Positions 15,316-22,930 of a stretch of DNA of 23,772 bases are shown here, in pieces (position 1 is the first letter of the stretch; every line of letters starts with the position of its first letter). Below the pieces are notes generated by a model. The model did not search any database. It saw only the letters and a program-made list of their open reading frames with translations, and was not told the DNA's origin. The position numbers and the translations under genes were made by a program. This DNA comes from an uncultured Eubacteriales bacterium (GTDB lineage: Bacteria > Bacillota > Clostridia > Oscillospirales > Acutalibacteraceae). The stretch covers positions 1 through 23,772 of the forward strand of contig ONUD01000222.1 in the NCBI GenBank assembly GCA_900320925.1, read 5' to 3'.

Positions 15316-15804
15316 TTGAAGAAGCTTTGTTGGATACCGATCGCAGCCGTCCTGCTGTTTGCGTCATGCAGTGAAACGGTGAAGATTCCCGAAGTGATAG
15401 CGGCCGTTGACAATGACGCTGTCGTGACGTATGACGGCACGGCATATGAGTGTCATATCACCTACGTCAATGACCGTGTGGCGGGAGTAGAACTGCACTC
15501 GCCCGACAGTCTGAAGGGGCTGACATTCCGCCGTACCGAGAACGGGCAGACGGTTTCTCTTGGCAAGCTGTTGTGCAGGAGTGAGCAGTTTCCATTTGGA
15601 AGCGACTGCGTTGCCGAGCAGGTCTTTCAGGCACTGGACGGTGTGAAGCAGGAGCGTATCAAATGGCTGTCCGTGAGTGACGGGCAGCATCGGTTTACGG
15701 GCAAAAATGAATCTTCCCTGACCTTTTTGACAGACAGCGACGGACAGATCCGACAGCTTTCTGACGGAAAACTGACCATCCGCTTTCAAGAGAGTGGCAA
15801 GTAG
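15316..15804 (+). CDS. LolA-like (GerS/YdcC-type) lipoprotein, tentative
   Basis: The 162-residue product has a signal sequence with a LLFASC lipobox (Cys15 from the TTG start). I chose TTG 15316 because GGGAGG (15303-15308) lies 7 nt away; the in-frame ATG at 15310 is only 1 nt from it. The mature part is a run of beta strands (VVTYDGTAYECHITYVNDRV, GVELHSPDSLKGLTF, SSLTFLTDSDGQIRQLSDGK, LTIRFQES), the pattern of half-barrel LolA-type lipoproteins such as clostridial GerS, involved in spore germination. Context after nnr supports this, but no alr follows. The sequence match is only fold-level, so the sporulation role is inference. Confidence 0.65.
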   Translation: MKKLCWIPIAAVLLFASCSETVKIPEVIAAVDNDAVVTYDGTAYECHITYVNDRVAGVELHSPDSLKGLTFRRTENGQTVSLGKLLCRSEQFPFGSDCVAEQVFQALDGVKQERIKWLSVSDGQHRFTGKNESSLTFLTDSDGQIRQLSDGKLTIRFQESGK

Positions 15805-15826
15805 CGTTGTTTTTTCAATCTATGGC

Positions 15827-15870
15827 AATCAAAAACGGAAAGTCTTTGGAAAGACTTTCCGTTTTTGATT
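15827..15870. terminator. 20-bp bidirectional terminator
   Basis: AATCAAAAACGGAAAGTCTT (15827-15846) pairs perfectly with 15851-15870 around a TGGA loop. A/T tracts are built into the stem on both sides. It ends the nnr operon and the sortase operon, which converge here. Confidence 0.92.
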
Positions 15871-16750
15871 ATGGGTTGGCATTGCGGTATTTGGAGTAGT
15901 ATTTGACATACATTCCGAATGTAACTGCGGCAAGAGCCAGCAGGATAAAGACGGGGATGTAAAAGGCATAACAAATGCCGCTGCAATATTCCACGAAAAG
16001 ATGGTACAGGGAACGTGTTTCCAGGTTAACTTGACCGATTTTGCCCGAAAGCAGGATGAAAGTCGGCAGTACAGCGGTGGTCAAAGCCCCTCCTAACAGA
16101 CCATAGCATAAATACCGATAACGTCTGTGTTTAAAGCGGTTGGTGAAAAAGATTACCGCCGCAATGCCGAGTACCATGACAGTAAGGACACCAATGGCAA
16201 CACTGAGAGAGGTTCTGGTACTTTCGATATACTTGCCGATGACGGAGAAGAAGGGAATGGCAATCTGGTCGGAGTAAATATCGGCAGCCTCGTTGATGAA
16301 ATAGGTAATGCCGTCGCTGGCAACCGTATTTTCATCGAGATTTTTTTCCGTGATATAGTTTTGAACAGCGGCATAGAGCTGTTGTTTAAATGCCGTGGTA
16401 TCCACGATGCTTTTATCGCCGCCGTAGAAAGATTCGATGTAGTTTTCAATGGCCTTCTGTATGTTGTAGCTGTCGGTAAAGGAGGAAGCAAAGGATTCCT
16501 CGAAACCGCTGGCATAGACCAGGTCGGTCATATAGGTTTTCAGCTCATATTTGACGGTATTGCTGTAGTCGGAGGTATTCATGGCTTTGAGCATATAGTC
16601 CTCCGAAAAGACCGTCAGTGCCAGCACGGCACACAGGGACAGCAGGGAGAGTGTCAGTGACAAAAAAAACGACATCAGACAGTAGAGAAATGAACGCCAG
16701 CGGGATTTTCTCCGATGGCGGTGATGATGGGAGTGTTTGTTTTCGGACAT
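15869..16750 (-). CDS. Four-TM membrane protein of the sortase operon
   Basis: The 293-residue product starts at the ATG ending at 16750 with GGAGGG upstream, 14 nt after the sortase stop. The N-terminus is basic and histidine-rich (ENKHSHHHRHRRKSRWR). One TM segment (~20-45) is followed by a ~130-residue extracellular helical domain with many Tyr, Ser and Asp (NTSDYSNTVKYELKTYMTD; ENYIESFYGGDKSIVD), then three more TM segments (~180-200, ~215-240, ~255-280) and a short basic tail. No family is recognised. The co-transcription suggests it helps the sortase or holds its substrate at the membrane. The stop codon overlaps the terminator. Confidence 0.75.
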   Translation of the reverse strand: MSENKHSHHHRHRRKSRWRSFLYCLMSFFLSLTLSLLSLCAVLALTVFSEDYMLKAMNTSDYSNTVKYELKTYMTDLVYASGFEESFASSFTDSYNIQKAIENYIESFYGGDKSIVDTTAFKQQLYAAVQNYITEKNLDENTVASDGITYFINEAADIYSDQIAIPFFSVIGKYIESTRTSLSVAIGVLTVMVLGIAAVIFFTNRFKHRRYRYLCYGLLGGALTTAVLPTFILLSGKIGQVNLETRSLYHLFVEYCSGICYAFYIPVFILLALAAVTFGMYVKYYSKYRNANP

Positions 16751-16764
16751 GATAACTTCCCTCC

Positions 16765-17466
16765 TCAGTGATTTTTGTCAATGACGGGACCGGAGAGATA
16801 TTTAGCATAAATAAAGGCTCTTTGGTCAGTCAGTCCGAGGGTGTCGAACGGGTAGCAGGTATAAAGTATCAGATTTTCACTGTCGGCATCCAGGTCATAA
16901 GCGGAACTGTCCACATTATCGGTAATTTTGATGCCGGTAATTTCATAGCGGTAGTTGCCGTAATTGGTGCGGATACGGACGATCTGTCCTTTTTCCGCAT
17001 ATTTCAGACCATTGAAGTAGGTATTGTTGTGGCCTGCGATCATGATCGTTTTGCCATATCCGGGGATGGCACTGCCGTTATAGATCCCTACACCGTTTCT
17101 GAGTGCATACCAACTGTCGCCGAAAAACAAGTCCGCTTTGATGCCGCAGTCCTCGATCATCAGTTCGCCGAACTGATCCTCATAGGAGGGGAAGGTAAAG
17201 CCGGAAATATTGACAGTATCCTGACGGGGCGTTTGGGAGGAATCGGAGGGGACGGAAGTGTCCTCCACGGGGACAAAGATATTGGTATGTTCTTTGGAGA
17301 GAGCCTGATGTTTGTCGGAGAAGAACATATCTGCCACGGCAAGATAGGAAGAAACAGCAGGAAGAATCACTGCTGCGGCGGCAAGGTAGGTGATGATACA
17401 AAAAACAATGGGAAGAATCATAAAATTCTTCCCATGTAAGGATCCGTGATGGCGAGACTTAGGCAC
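16765..17466 (-). CDS. Class D sortase
   Basis: The 233-residue enzyme cleaves a sorting motif and attaches the protein to the cell wall. One TM segment (~16-45) and a Ser/Pro linker lead to the catalytic domain. His146 (IMIAGHNNTYFNGLKYAEKG), Cys204 (LILYTCYPFD) and Arg216 (TDQRAFIYAK) form the catalytic set. The TCYPF motif and short C-terminus indicate class D rather than A or B. The GTG start at 17466 overlaps the end of the surface-protein gene by 8 nt and gives a basic, His-containing cytoplasmic N-terminus. ATG 17421 is an alternative and would sit in the loop of an 11-bp hairpin. The upstream gene is the likely substrate. Confidence 0.88.
   Translation of the reverse strand: MPKSRHHGSLHGKNFMILPIVFCIITYLAAAAVILPAVSSYLAVADMFFSDKHQALSKEHTNIFVPVEDTSVPSDSSQTPRQDTVNISGFTFPSYEDQFGELMIEDCGIKADLFFGDSWYALRNGVGIYNGSAIPGYGKTIMIAGHNNTYFNGLKYAEKGQIVRIRTNYGNYRYEITGIKITDNVDSSAYDLDADSENLILYTCYPFDTLGLTDQRAFIYAKYLSGPVIDKNH
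17408..17435 (-). promoter_or_regulatory. Perfect 11-bp inverted repeat at the sortase gene start
   Basis: ATGGGAAGAAT and ATTCTTCCCAT flank a 6-nt loop (CATAAA on the plus strand, TTTATG on the minus strand). On the transcript the loop holds the alternative start ATG 17421, and the stem holds its only SD-like GGGAAG. It begins 24 nt after the upstream stop codon and lacks a U-run, so it could tune sortase translation relative to its substrate rather than terminate. Confidence 0.5.
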
Positions 17467-18130
17467 GCTCTACCGCAGCTTTCTTTTTAGTGCTTACGAG
17501 ATAGACACCCGCAGCGGAAACGAGCAGGATACCAACGCCGGCGATGGACACAACACCCGGAATGTTGAAATCAAAGCCGGTTCTCTTAACGGGATTATCA
17601 TTGATAACATCCTTGGAGCCGTTATTGCCTTTGTTGTCAGTTTTGTTGTCAGAGCCGTTGTTGTTGCCGGAGGAAGAGCCTTTTCCCACGGTAGCAGTAA
17701 AGACGGTTTTGCCGTTCTTGTCAACGATGCTGACAACACGCGTAGCCTTATCGTAGGAGATGGTGAGATCGATGACATCAACGATTTCCTGGCACTTAGC
17801 AACAAACGTATCAATTTGTGCATCCGTCAAACCGTTGTAGTTAGGAGCACCGGTGCTGGTGAGATAAGCCTTTGTTGCTTCTATTCTTTTAATAATCTCG
17901 GTTGCCTCAGCATCGGTGATGTCGACTGTATTGAAATAGTTTTCTGCCTGGTTCACGTAGCTGACGGGCAAGGACTTCTGAACGCCCTGCATGGTAACAG
18001 TAGTTTTCAACTCAGCAAGGATTTTCTTTTCTGCATCATTAAGACCGGCAGCGAAGGCTGATACTGAAGCCGAAGCTGCGATTGCAGCAGAAAGCAGTCC
18101 TACGGAGAACAGTTTGATCGCTTTCTTCAT
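17459..18130 (-). CDS. Secreted surface protein with atypical C-terminal sorting signal
   Basis: The 223-residue product starts at the ATG ending at 18130 with AAAGGA upstream. Residues 1-28 are a signal peptide (ASASVSAFAAG). Residues ~29-150 form a helical then beta domain (LNDAEKKILAELKTTV; DLTISYDKATRVVSIVDKNG). A Gly/Asn/Ser/Lys linker follows (~150-175). The end has NPVKRTG (179-185), a hydrophobic stretch (~190-212) and the charged tail STKKKAAVERA, which is the layout of a cell-wall sorting signal but without LPXTG. It heads the operon with the sortase and a membrane protein, driven by a consensus promoter. It is probably an abundant cell-wall protein and the dedicated sortase substrate. 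Confidence 0.8.
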   Translation of the reverse strand: MKKAIKLFSVGLLSAAIAASASVSAFAAGLNDAEKKILAELKTTVTMQGVQKSLPVSYVNQAENYFNTVDITDAEATEIIKRIEATKAYLTSTGAPNYNGLTDAQIDTFVAKCQEIVDVIDLTISYDKATRVVSIVDKNGKTVFTATVGKGSSSGNNNGSDNKTDNKGNNGSKDVINDNPVKRTGFDFNIPGVVSIAGVGILLVSAAGVYLVSTKKKAAVERA

Positions 18131-18209
18131 AATTACATTTCCTTTCTAAATAAAATGGAGCAATGCTTCCCGAATAGAATTTCGACTGCCGAAATCTAAA
18201 CTTGCCCCT

Positions 18210-18238
18210 ATTATACTCCCCAAAACAGCATTTGTCAA
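18210..18238 (-). promoter_or_regulatory. Consensus sigma-A promoter of the surface protein-sortase operon
   Basis: On the minus strand TTGACA (18238-18233) and TATAAT (18215-18210) are exact consensus hexamers spaced by 17 bp. The leader is ~70 nt and contains a small hairpin (CGAAAT and ATTTCG, 18179-18195). Confidence 0.92.
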
Positions 18239-18311
18239 TGTTAATTTTAGGGAAATATTTCCATGGCGGCGGGAAAAACCGTATCAAAAGGGAGAAAATC
18301 CGAGAGAGTTA

Positions 18312-18340
18312 TTGACAGTAACGGGTTTTATGATTATAAT
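18312..18340 (+). promoter_or_regulatory. Consensus sigma-A promoter of the Wzz-kinase-phosphatase operon
   Basis: TTGACA (18312-18317) and TATAAT (18335-18340) are exact consensus hexamers spaced by 17 bp. The transcript would start near 18347, 26 nt before the first start codon. The 18239-18311 interval between the two divergent promoters has no gene. Confidence 0.92.
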
Positions 18341-18372
18341 CAAGAGTAGTATCATGGAAGAGGAGAGTGCAT

Positions 18373-19092
18373 ATGGAAGAAAAAATGGAACAGCAGTCCG
18401 AAAAAGAACTGGATCTGCGGATTGTCTTTGGAGTACTGAGGAAAAATCTGATTCTAATCATTATTGTAACGGTGCTGTTTGGGATAGGGTCATACCTGTA
18501 TTCCTCGTTCTTTATTGCCAAGCAGTATGCTGCCAGTGCAATGATTATCGTCAACAATAAGTCCAGTGACAAAACGGCTGTCAACACGACGGAAATTACC
18601 GCTGCACAGGATTTGGCCGAGGTATATTCGATTATGATTAAGTCGGATACGGTGCTGCAAAAGGTTATTGACAATCTCGAACTGAACATGACCTATGAAC
18701 AGCTCAACAGTCGTATCAGTGTTTCCTCTGTTAACTCCACACAGATCCTGCAAATTACCATGACTCATACGAATGCCGACTTTGCATATAAGGTGCTGGA
18801 TGAGCTGGTCAAGGTGGCACCCTCGATTGTCGGCGATATGGCAGAGGCAGGCTCGGTCAATGTTGTCAGCAATGCCAAAATCTCCAACAGCGGCAGGCCT
18901 GTCAGCCCCAGCCTGAGAAGAAATGCCGTGCTGGGAGCGGGTGTCGGTCTGGTACTGGTACTGCTGCTGATTTTCCTGAAGGAAATGTTCAACAATACTT
19001 TCAAGACAGAGGATGATATCCTGAATACACTGAATGTACCGCTCATCGGCATTGTTCCCGAGGTGGACGGAAAGGAGTTTAACCAGTCATGA
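18373..19092 (+). CDS. Wzz/YveK-type polysaccharide co-polymerase (BY-kinase activator)
   Basis: The 239-residue protein starts at ATG 18373 after GAGGAGAG; a GTG at 18367 is possible. It has the Wzz/CapA layout: a cytoplasmic N-terminus with ELDLRIVFGVLRKN, TM1 ~25-47, an extracellular domain (YAASAMIIVNNKSSD; RISVSSVNSTQILQITMTHT), a Pro-containing SNSGRPVSPSLRRN and TM2 (~183-203), then a cytoplasmic tail (KTEDDILNTLNVPLIGIVPE) that activates the partner kinase. In Firmicutes this protein sets polysaccharide chain length together with the BY-kinase encoded next, which it overlaps by 4 nt. Length is typical for YveK. Confidence 0.9.
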   Translation: MEEKMEQQSEKELDLRIVFGVLRKNLILIIIVTVLFGIGSYLYSSFFIAKQYAASAMIIVNNKSSDKTAVNTTEITAAQDLAEVYSIMIKSDTVLQKVIDNLELNMTYEQLNSRISVSSVNSTQILQITMTHTNADFAYKVLDELVKVAPSIVGDMAEAGSVNVVSNAKISNSGRPVSPSLRRNAVLGAGVGLVLVLLLIFLKEMFNNTFKTEDDILNTLNVPLIGIVPEVDGKEFNQS

Positions 19093-19886
19093 GTCACAGA
19101 AAAAAGCATAAAAAACCGGTTACGAAACAATTATTCAGTGTTGCGGATGAAAATGCTCCTTTCACCTATGTGGAAGCCTATAAAATGCTCTGTACGAACC
19201 TGGAGTTTATTACGGCGGCACAGGACTGCAAGAAGATCATGATTACCTCCACCCTTGCCAACGAGGGAAAAACCAATGTATCGGTCAATCTGGCACTGAC
19301 ACTGTCGGGATATGATAAAAAGGTCTGTCTGGTAGAGTGCGACCTGCGTCGTCCGAGTGTCCACCGCTTCCTGGATACCAACAGGAATGCCGAAGGACTG
19401 ACCAATGTCCTCAAGGGGGAGATCCCCCTTGCCAAAGCCATCCGCAATGTGACGGATACCAGTATGGATATCCTGCTGGCCGGTGCCACCCCACCCAACC
19501 CCTCCGAACTGCTTGCCAGTGCAAAGATGAAAGAGGTCATTGATGAACTGGAAACCATGTATGACTATGTTATCTACGATACACCGCCTGTGCTGCTCGT
19601 TACCGATGCGGCGGCACTGGGAAAATACATGAACGGTGCCTTGCTGGTGGTTAAGCACAATGCGACCGAAAAGAACCTTGTTATCAAGGCGAAAAAGAAT
19701 CTGGATTCTGCGGGTGTGCCGATTCTGGGAGCTATCTACAGTATCTACAGCGAAAAGTCGGCAGGCTCTTACTCGAAGTATTCGGCATACAATTACTATT
19801 ACTACTATGGCGGCTATGGCTACGGCTACGGTTATGGCCATAGACCCAAAAAGGATAAAGAGGACAACAAAGAGGAAAATGAGTGA
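19089..19886 (+). CDS. CpsD/YwqD-type bacterial tyrosine kinase (BY-kinase)
   Basis: The 265-residue cytoplasmic kinase regulates capsule/exopolysaccharide assembly with the preceding membrane protein. Visible marks: VEAYKMLCTNLEF near 28-40, Walker A around 53-62 (TSTLANEGKT), Walker A' VCLVECDLRRPSVH, and Walker B YVIYDTPPVLL. The C-terminal cluster carries 12 tyrosines in 24 residues (SKYSAYNYYYYYGG then YGYGYGYG) and is the autophosphorylation site, ending in a Lys/Asp/Glu tail. The first Asp of the usual D-x-D in Walker A' is Glu, which also occurs in many relatives. It overlaps the Wzz gene by 4 nt and is followed after 6 nt by the phosphatase gene. Confidence 0.93.
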   Translation: MSHRKKHKKPVTKQLFSVADENAPFTYVEAYKMLCTNLEFITAAQDCKKIMITSTLANEGKTNVSVNLALTLSGYDKKVCLVECDLRRPSVHRFLDTNRNAEGLTNVLKGEIPLAKAIRNVTDTSMDILLAGATPPNPSELLASAKMKEVIDELETMYDYVIYDTPPVLLVTDAAALGKYMNGALLVVKHNATEKNLVIKAKKNLDSAGVPILGAIYSIYSEKSAGSYSKYSAYNYYYYYGGYGYGYGYGHRPKKDKEDNKEENE

Positions 19887-19892
19887 TGATGG

Positions 19893-20651
19893 ATGATCGA
19901 TATGCACTGTCATATTCTGCCGGGCATTGATGACGGTTCTCCCGATGCAGCAGAGTCGATGAGAATGCTGCAAGAGGAGCGGCGGCAAGGTGTGGATAAG
20001 ATCGTATTTACCCCGCATTTTAATCCCGAACGGCAGCCGCTGGAAGATTTTCTGGCGGCAAGAGCGGACAGCTTTGAACGGCTGCAAGCAGCAGACGGTT
20101 TTGCAGCGTTAGGGTTGGAAACCAAACTGGGGGCAGAGATCTTTTTTTCCATGCGTCTGATGGAGATGGATCTTGCCAAGCTGGCATTTGAGGGAACGAA
20201 TTACCTGTTGGTAGAGTTCCCTTTTACCACCAGACCTTATGGCGTAACACGTACCATGCAGTATCTCATTGAACGGGGCTATACACCGATTTTGGCTCAT
20301 GTGGAGAGGTATGAGTTTTTTACCAATGATCCGATACAGTTGTATGATTTAGTGATGATGGGCTGTGTGGCACAGGTCAATGCATGGGCGGTGGTAAGCG
20401 GCACATCGGTACGGGGAGTCAGTGCCTTGCAATACATTAACTGGGAAATGGCACATATTATCAGCAGTGATGCCCATTCGATGGAACGCCGTCCTCCCAA
20501 TACACTGGCAGCCTATCAATTGGTGGAAAAGAAGCTGGGGGTTCAGTATAAAGACTGGCTGATAAAAAATAGTATGAATATCTTTCAAAACAAATATTTC
20601 GACGATCCGATCGTCCATAAGCCAAAAAAATTTCTCGGAAAATGGAAATGA
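19893..20651 (+). CDS. CpsB/YwqE-type PHP tyrosine-protein phosphatase
   Basis: The 252-residue metal-dependent phosphatase removes phosphate from the BY-kinase tail. All PHP motifs are visible: MHCHILPGIDDGS at the N-terminus, TPHFNP near 40, GAEIFF near 79, LAHVERY near 133 and ISSDAHSMERRPP near 189. These bind three metal ions. ATG 19893 (MIDMHCH) is chosen; the ribosome site is weak (GAGGAA upstream), suggesting coupling to the kinase stop. Length is typical for CpsB/YwqE. It closes the operon, and no glycosyltransferase or polymerase gene follows, so the polysaccharide synthesis genes must be elsewhere. Confidence 0.93.
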   Translation: MIDMHCHILPGIDDGSPDAAESMRMLQEERRQGVDKIVFTPHFNPERQPLEDFLAARADSFERLQAADGFAALGLETKLGAEIFFSMRLMEMDLAKLAFEGTNYLLVEFPFTTRPYGVTRTMQYLIERGYTPILAHVERYEFFTNDPIQLYDLVMMGCVAQVNAWAVVSGTSVRGVSALQYINWEMAHIISSDAHSMERRPPNTLAAYQLVEKKLGVQYKDWLIKNSMNIFQNKYFDDPIVHKPKKFLGKWK

Positions 20652-20675
20652 GCAGCCAAACGGCTGCTCATTTTT
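20646..20675. terminator. Terminator between phosphatase and sugar transferase genes
   Basis: ATGAGCAGCC pairs with GGCTGCTCAT around an AAAC loop and is followed by TTTTT, with A/T extensions. It overlaps the stop of the plus-strand gene and ends next to the stop of the minus-strand gene, so it can serve both. Confidence 0.88.
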
Positions 20676-21345
20676 AGTATCCGCTTTTTTTGAAGAAAAA
20701 CAAAAAGGTTTTAAAAATCAGCTTGATGTCAATCCAGACGTTTCTCTCCATGATGTATAGTCTGTCCATTTCCATCCACTCATCAAAGGAAACGGCATTG
20801 CGGTTGCCGGTGACCTGCCAGGAGCACGTCAGTCCGGGGATGACCAGCAAACGCAGCTTGTCCTCCGGACGGTAATGCACGACCTCCCTTGGCAGGGCGG
20901 GACGGGGACCGACAAAGGACATATGTCCCAACAGGATATTGAACAGTTGGGGCAGTTCATCAAAGTTGGAGGAACGCAGCAATTTACCGATTTTGGTAAT
21001 ACGGGGGTCATTTTCAATTTTGAACACGGGACCATCCGCTTCATTCATAGCCTGGAGGGATGCCAGACGTTCTTCCGCATCGGAAACCATGGTACGGAAT
21101 TTGTACATTTTAAAGTGTTTGCCATTTTTTCCTACCCGCTCCTGTACAAAGATAGACCCTGCTTTCGGGTCATCCACCATAATCAGTACAGCGACAATGG
21201 CAAATGGGATGAGCAGGATAATAATGCATACCAATGAAGCCAAGAAGTCAAAAATGCGTTTAACGATGTCAAAAAACGGTTTGGGATGGTATTCAAATGC
21301 GAGATGCTTTGGAGAAACGTTTTTTTCTGCAACAGGACTTATCAT
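20674..21345 (-). CDS. WbaP-type undecaprenyl-phosphate sugar-1-phosphate transferase
   Basis: The 223-residue membrane enzyme starts polysaccharide repeat synthesis by moving a sugar-phosphate from a nucleotide sugar to undecaprenyl phosphate. Marks: KRIFDFLASLV and a TM (~34-58), ERVGKNGKHFKMYKFRTMV, DPRITKIGKLLRSSNFDELP, MSFVGPRPALPREVVHY and PGLTCSWQVTGN. It is the short form lacking the N-terminal four-TM part. The start is placed at the ATG ending at 21345, because the longer frame from 21375 begins inside the -10 box; an AAAAGGA site lies 12 nt upstream. It converges with the chain-length/kinase operon and probably works in the same pathway. Which sugar is transferred cannot be read. 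Confidence 0.92.
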   Translation of the reverse strand: MISPVAEKNVSPKHLAFEYHPKPFFDIVKRIFDFLASLVCIIILLIPFAIVAVLIMVDDPKAGSIFVQERVGKNGKHFKMYKFRTMVSDAEERLASLQAMNEADGPVFKIENDPRITKIGKLLRSSNFDELPQLFNILLGHMSFVGPRPALPREVVHYRPEDKLRLLVIPGLTCSWQVTGNRNAVSFDEWMEMDRLYIMERNVWIDIKLIFKTFLFFFKKSGY

Positions 21346-21373
21346 AGCGGTTTCACATCCTTTTAGTATCTGC

Positions 21374-21403
21374 ATTATACCATATTTAGTACTGTTTCGT
21401 CAA
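21374..21403 (-). promoter_or_regulatory. Promoter of the sugar transferase gene
   Basis: On the minus strand TTGACG (21403-21398) and a consensus TATAAT (21379-21374) are spaced by 18 bp. The -10 overlaps the ATG at 21375, which argues for the later start codon. Confidence 0.75.
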
Positions 21404-21486
21404 CACAAAATGCCGGTTTGGAAAAAATTAAAGAGATATGCCAAAAAATGGTCAGTAAATGCGGGGTCTGTTATCCGATTTGTCAA

Positions 21487-21990
21487 TCAAAGGGCTGCCA
21501 TAATATTTTTGCATATCTGCAAGGGGGAAAGGGAAGCATCCACGATGATGTCAGCGGCACTGCGGTACAAAGGAAGCCGCTGCTGATAGAGTCGGCGGAT
21601 AACGGCTTCTTTATCGGGGGTGTTCAGGAGGGGACGGGAGGTGTCATTTTTCAGCCGCTGGGAGATAAGCTCCACGGGCAGATGCAGGAGAACGATGCGG
21701 CTGCTTTGACGGAACACGGCAACATTTTCGGGAAACGTCAGTGTTCCTCCCCCTGCGGCAATAATCAGTCCGTTTTTGGTGGAAAGCTCGATGGAAGTCT
21801 CCCGTTCCCGCTGGCGGAAATAAGCTTCACCGCTGTCCTCGAAAATCTGTGCAATGGTTTTGCCCTCTTTTTTTTCGATGTAGGAATCCAGATCGAGGAA
21901 AGACATTCCCATCTTTCTGGAAAGCAAATTGCCGATGGTACTCTTTCCGCATCCCATGAAACCGCATAAAACAATATTTTTTTTCGTCAT
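21487..21990 (-). CDS. aroK: Shikimate kinase
   Basis: The 167-residue enzyme phosphorylates shikimate with ATP, fifth step of the chorismate pathway. Walker A is GFMGCGKST (10-18), the substrate-binding FLDLDSYIE carries the conserved Asp pair, followed by EAYFRQRERE with the conserved Arg, AAGGGTL, and the lid part RLKNDTSRPLL. A C-terminal RLPLYRSAADIIVD is typical. Length is standard. It follows aroE by 12 nt in the same direction, so the pair forms an operon. Confidence 0.95.
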   Translation of the reverse strand: MTKKNIVLCGFMGCGKSTIGNLLSRKMGMSFLDLDSYIEKKEGKTIAQIFEDSGEAYFRQRERETSIELSTKNGLIIAAGGGTLTFPENVAVFRQSSRIVLLHLPVELISQRLKNDTSRPLLNTPDKEAVIRRLYQQRLPLYRSAADIIVDASLSPLQICKNIMAAL

Positions 21991-22002
21991 ATTCTTTCTC
22001 CT

Positions 22003-22848
22003 TCAAAATTTCTTTTTGAGTTCTTCGGCACTATCTTCAATCAGTTGGCCAATCTCCTCTGTCCGATACCGTGTGCCGTCCCATATTTCATGAGCGGCGA
22101 CAGCCTGCCATACCAGCATGGCCATGCCGTCTGCGGTGGCTGCACCGTGGGCTTTGGCGGCTTTCAGGAGGGTTGTTTCCAGTGGGTTGTAGATGGCGTC
22201 AAAGACGCTGTGACAGCGTGACAGCACCTTGTCTGATACGGGCATGGCATCGGTATGCGGGTACATTCCCACGGGCGTGGCATTGACCAGCAGGTCGATT
22301 TTTGCGGCGATGTCGAGCGTCTGGAGCAGGCAGCCGCTGACAGTGGACTGAGGGAAGCGGCTGTGCAGTTCCTGTATCAGTGCATCCCGCCTGACGGCAC
22401 TCTGAGGACGCACCGCCAGCGTGACAGAACAGCCGGCACGCAGGGCTTCATAGGCAAACGTCCTTGCCACGCCGCCGCAGCCTAAGATGACCACATAGCC
22501 GCTCAGAGGGATACGGGCAGTTTCGAGAGCCTTGAGAAAGCCGTCAGGATCGGTTGTGAAGCCTTCCCGTACAGAACCGTTGCGAACCGTGTTGACAGAG
22601 CCGTACAGAGCCGCCCTGGGGTCGAGCTGATCCAGAAAGGGGATAATGGTCTGCTTGTAGGGAATGGTGACGTTATAGCCTGCCAGCTCGTCCAGAGCGG
22701 CCATCTTTTCGGCAAAGGCATCGGGGGCAATATCCAGAACGGTATATGCATCTTCCTGTCCGGCAAGGGCAAACAAACGCTGATGAATAAACGGTGACAT
22801 GGTATGCCCGATGGGATGACCGATGACGGCAAATTTTCTTATTGACAT
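22003..22848 (-). CDS. aroE: Shikimate dehydrogenase
   Basis: The 281-residue NADP-dependent enzyme reduces 3-dehydroshikimate to shikimate. Marks: GHPIGHTMSPFIH (substrate serines, the first replaced by Thr), YNVTIPYKQ with the catalytic Lys, FTTDPDGF with the catalytic Asp, CGGVARTFAYEAL for the dinucleotide loop, NATPVGMYPH, and DGMAMLVWQA near the end. The ATG ending at 22848 follows GGGAGGAATATTTT; a longer frame reaching 23025 has no ribosome site and a non-homologous N-terminus. It leads the operon with aroK, divergent from acpP. I saw no convincing promoter for it on the minus strand. Confidence 0.95.
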   Translation of the reverse strand: MSIRKFAVIGHPIGHTMSPFIHQRLFALAGQEDAYTVLDIAPDAFAEKMAALDELAGYNVTIPYKQTIIPFLDQLDPRAALYGSVNTVRNGSVREGFTTDPDGFLKALETARIPLSGYVVILGCGGVARTFAYEALRAGCSVTLAVRPQSAVRRDALIQELHSRFPQSTVSGCLLQTLDIAAKIDLLVNATPVGMYPHTDAMPVSDKVLSRCHSVFDAIYNPLETTLLKAAKAHGAATADGMAMLVWQAVAAHEIWDGTRYRTEEIGQLIEDSAEELKKKF

Positions 22849-22930
22849 AAAATATTCCTCCCGTTGTTTATGGAAATTTACCAAAAATAAAAAAAAATTC
22901 GGAATAATGGGAAAAATTGCAAATTTGATA

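Noticed and set aside
19131..20087. 318-codon minus-strand open frame over the kinase and phosphatase genes
   Set aside because: The opposite strand encodes two proteins with complete family motifs; this frame has none and no ribosome site.
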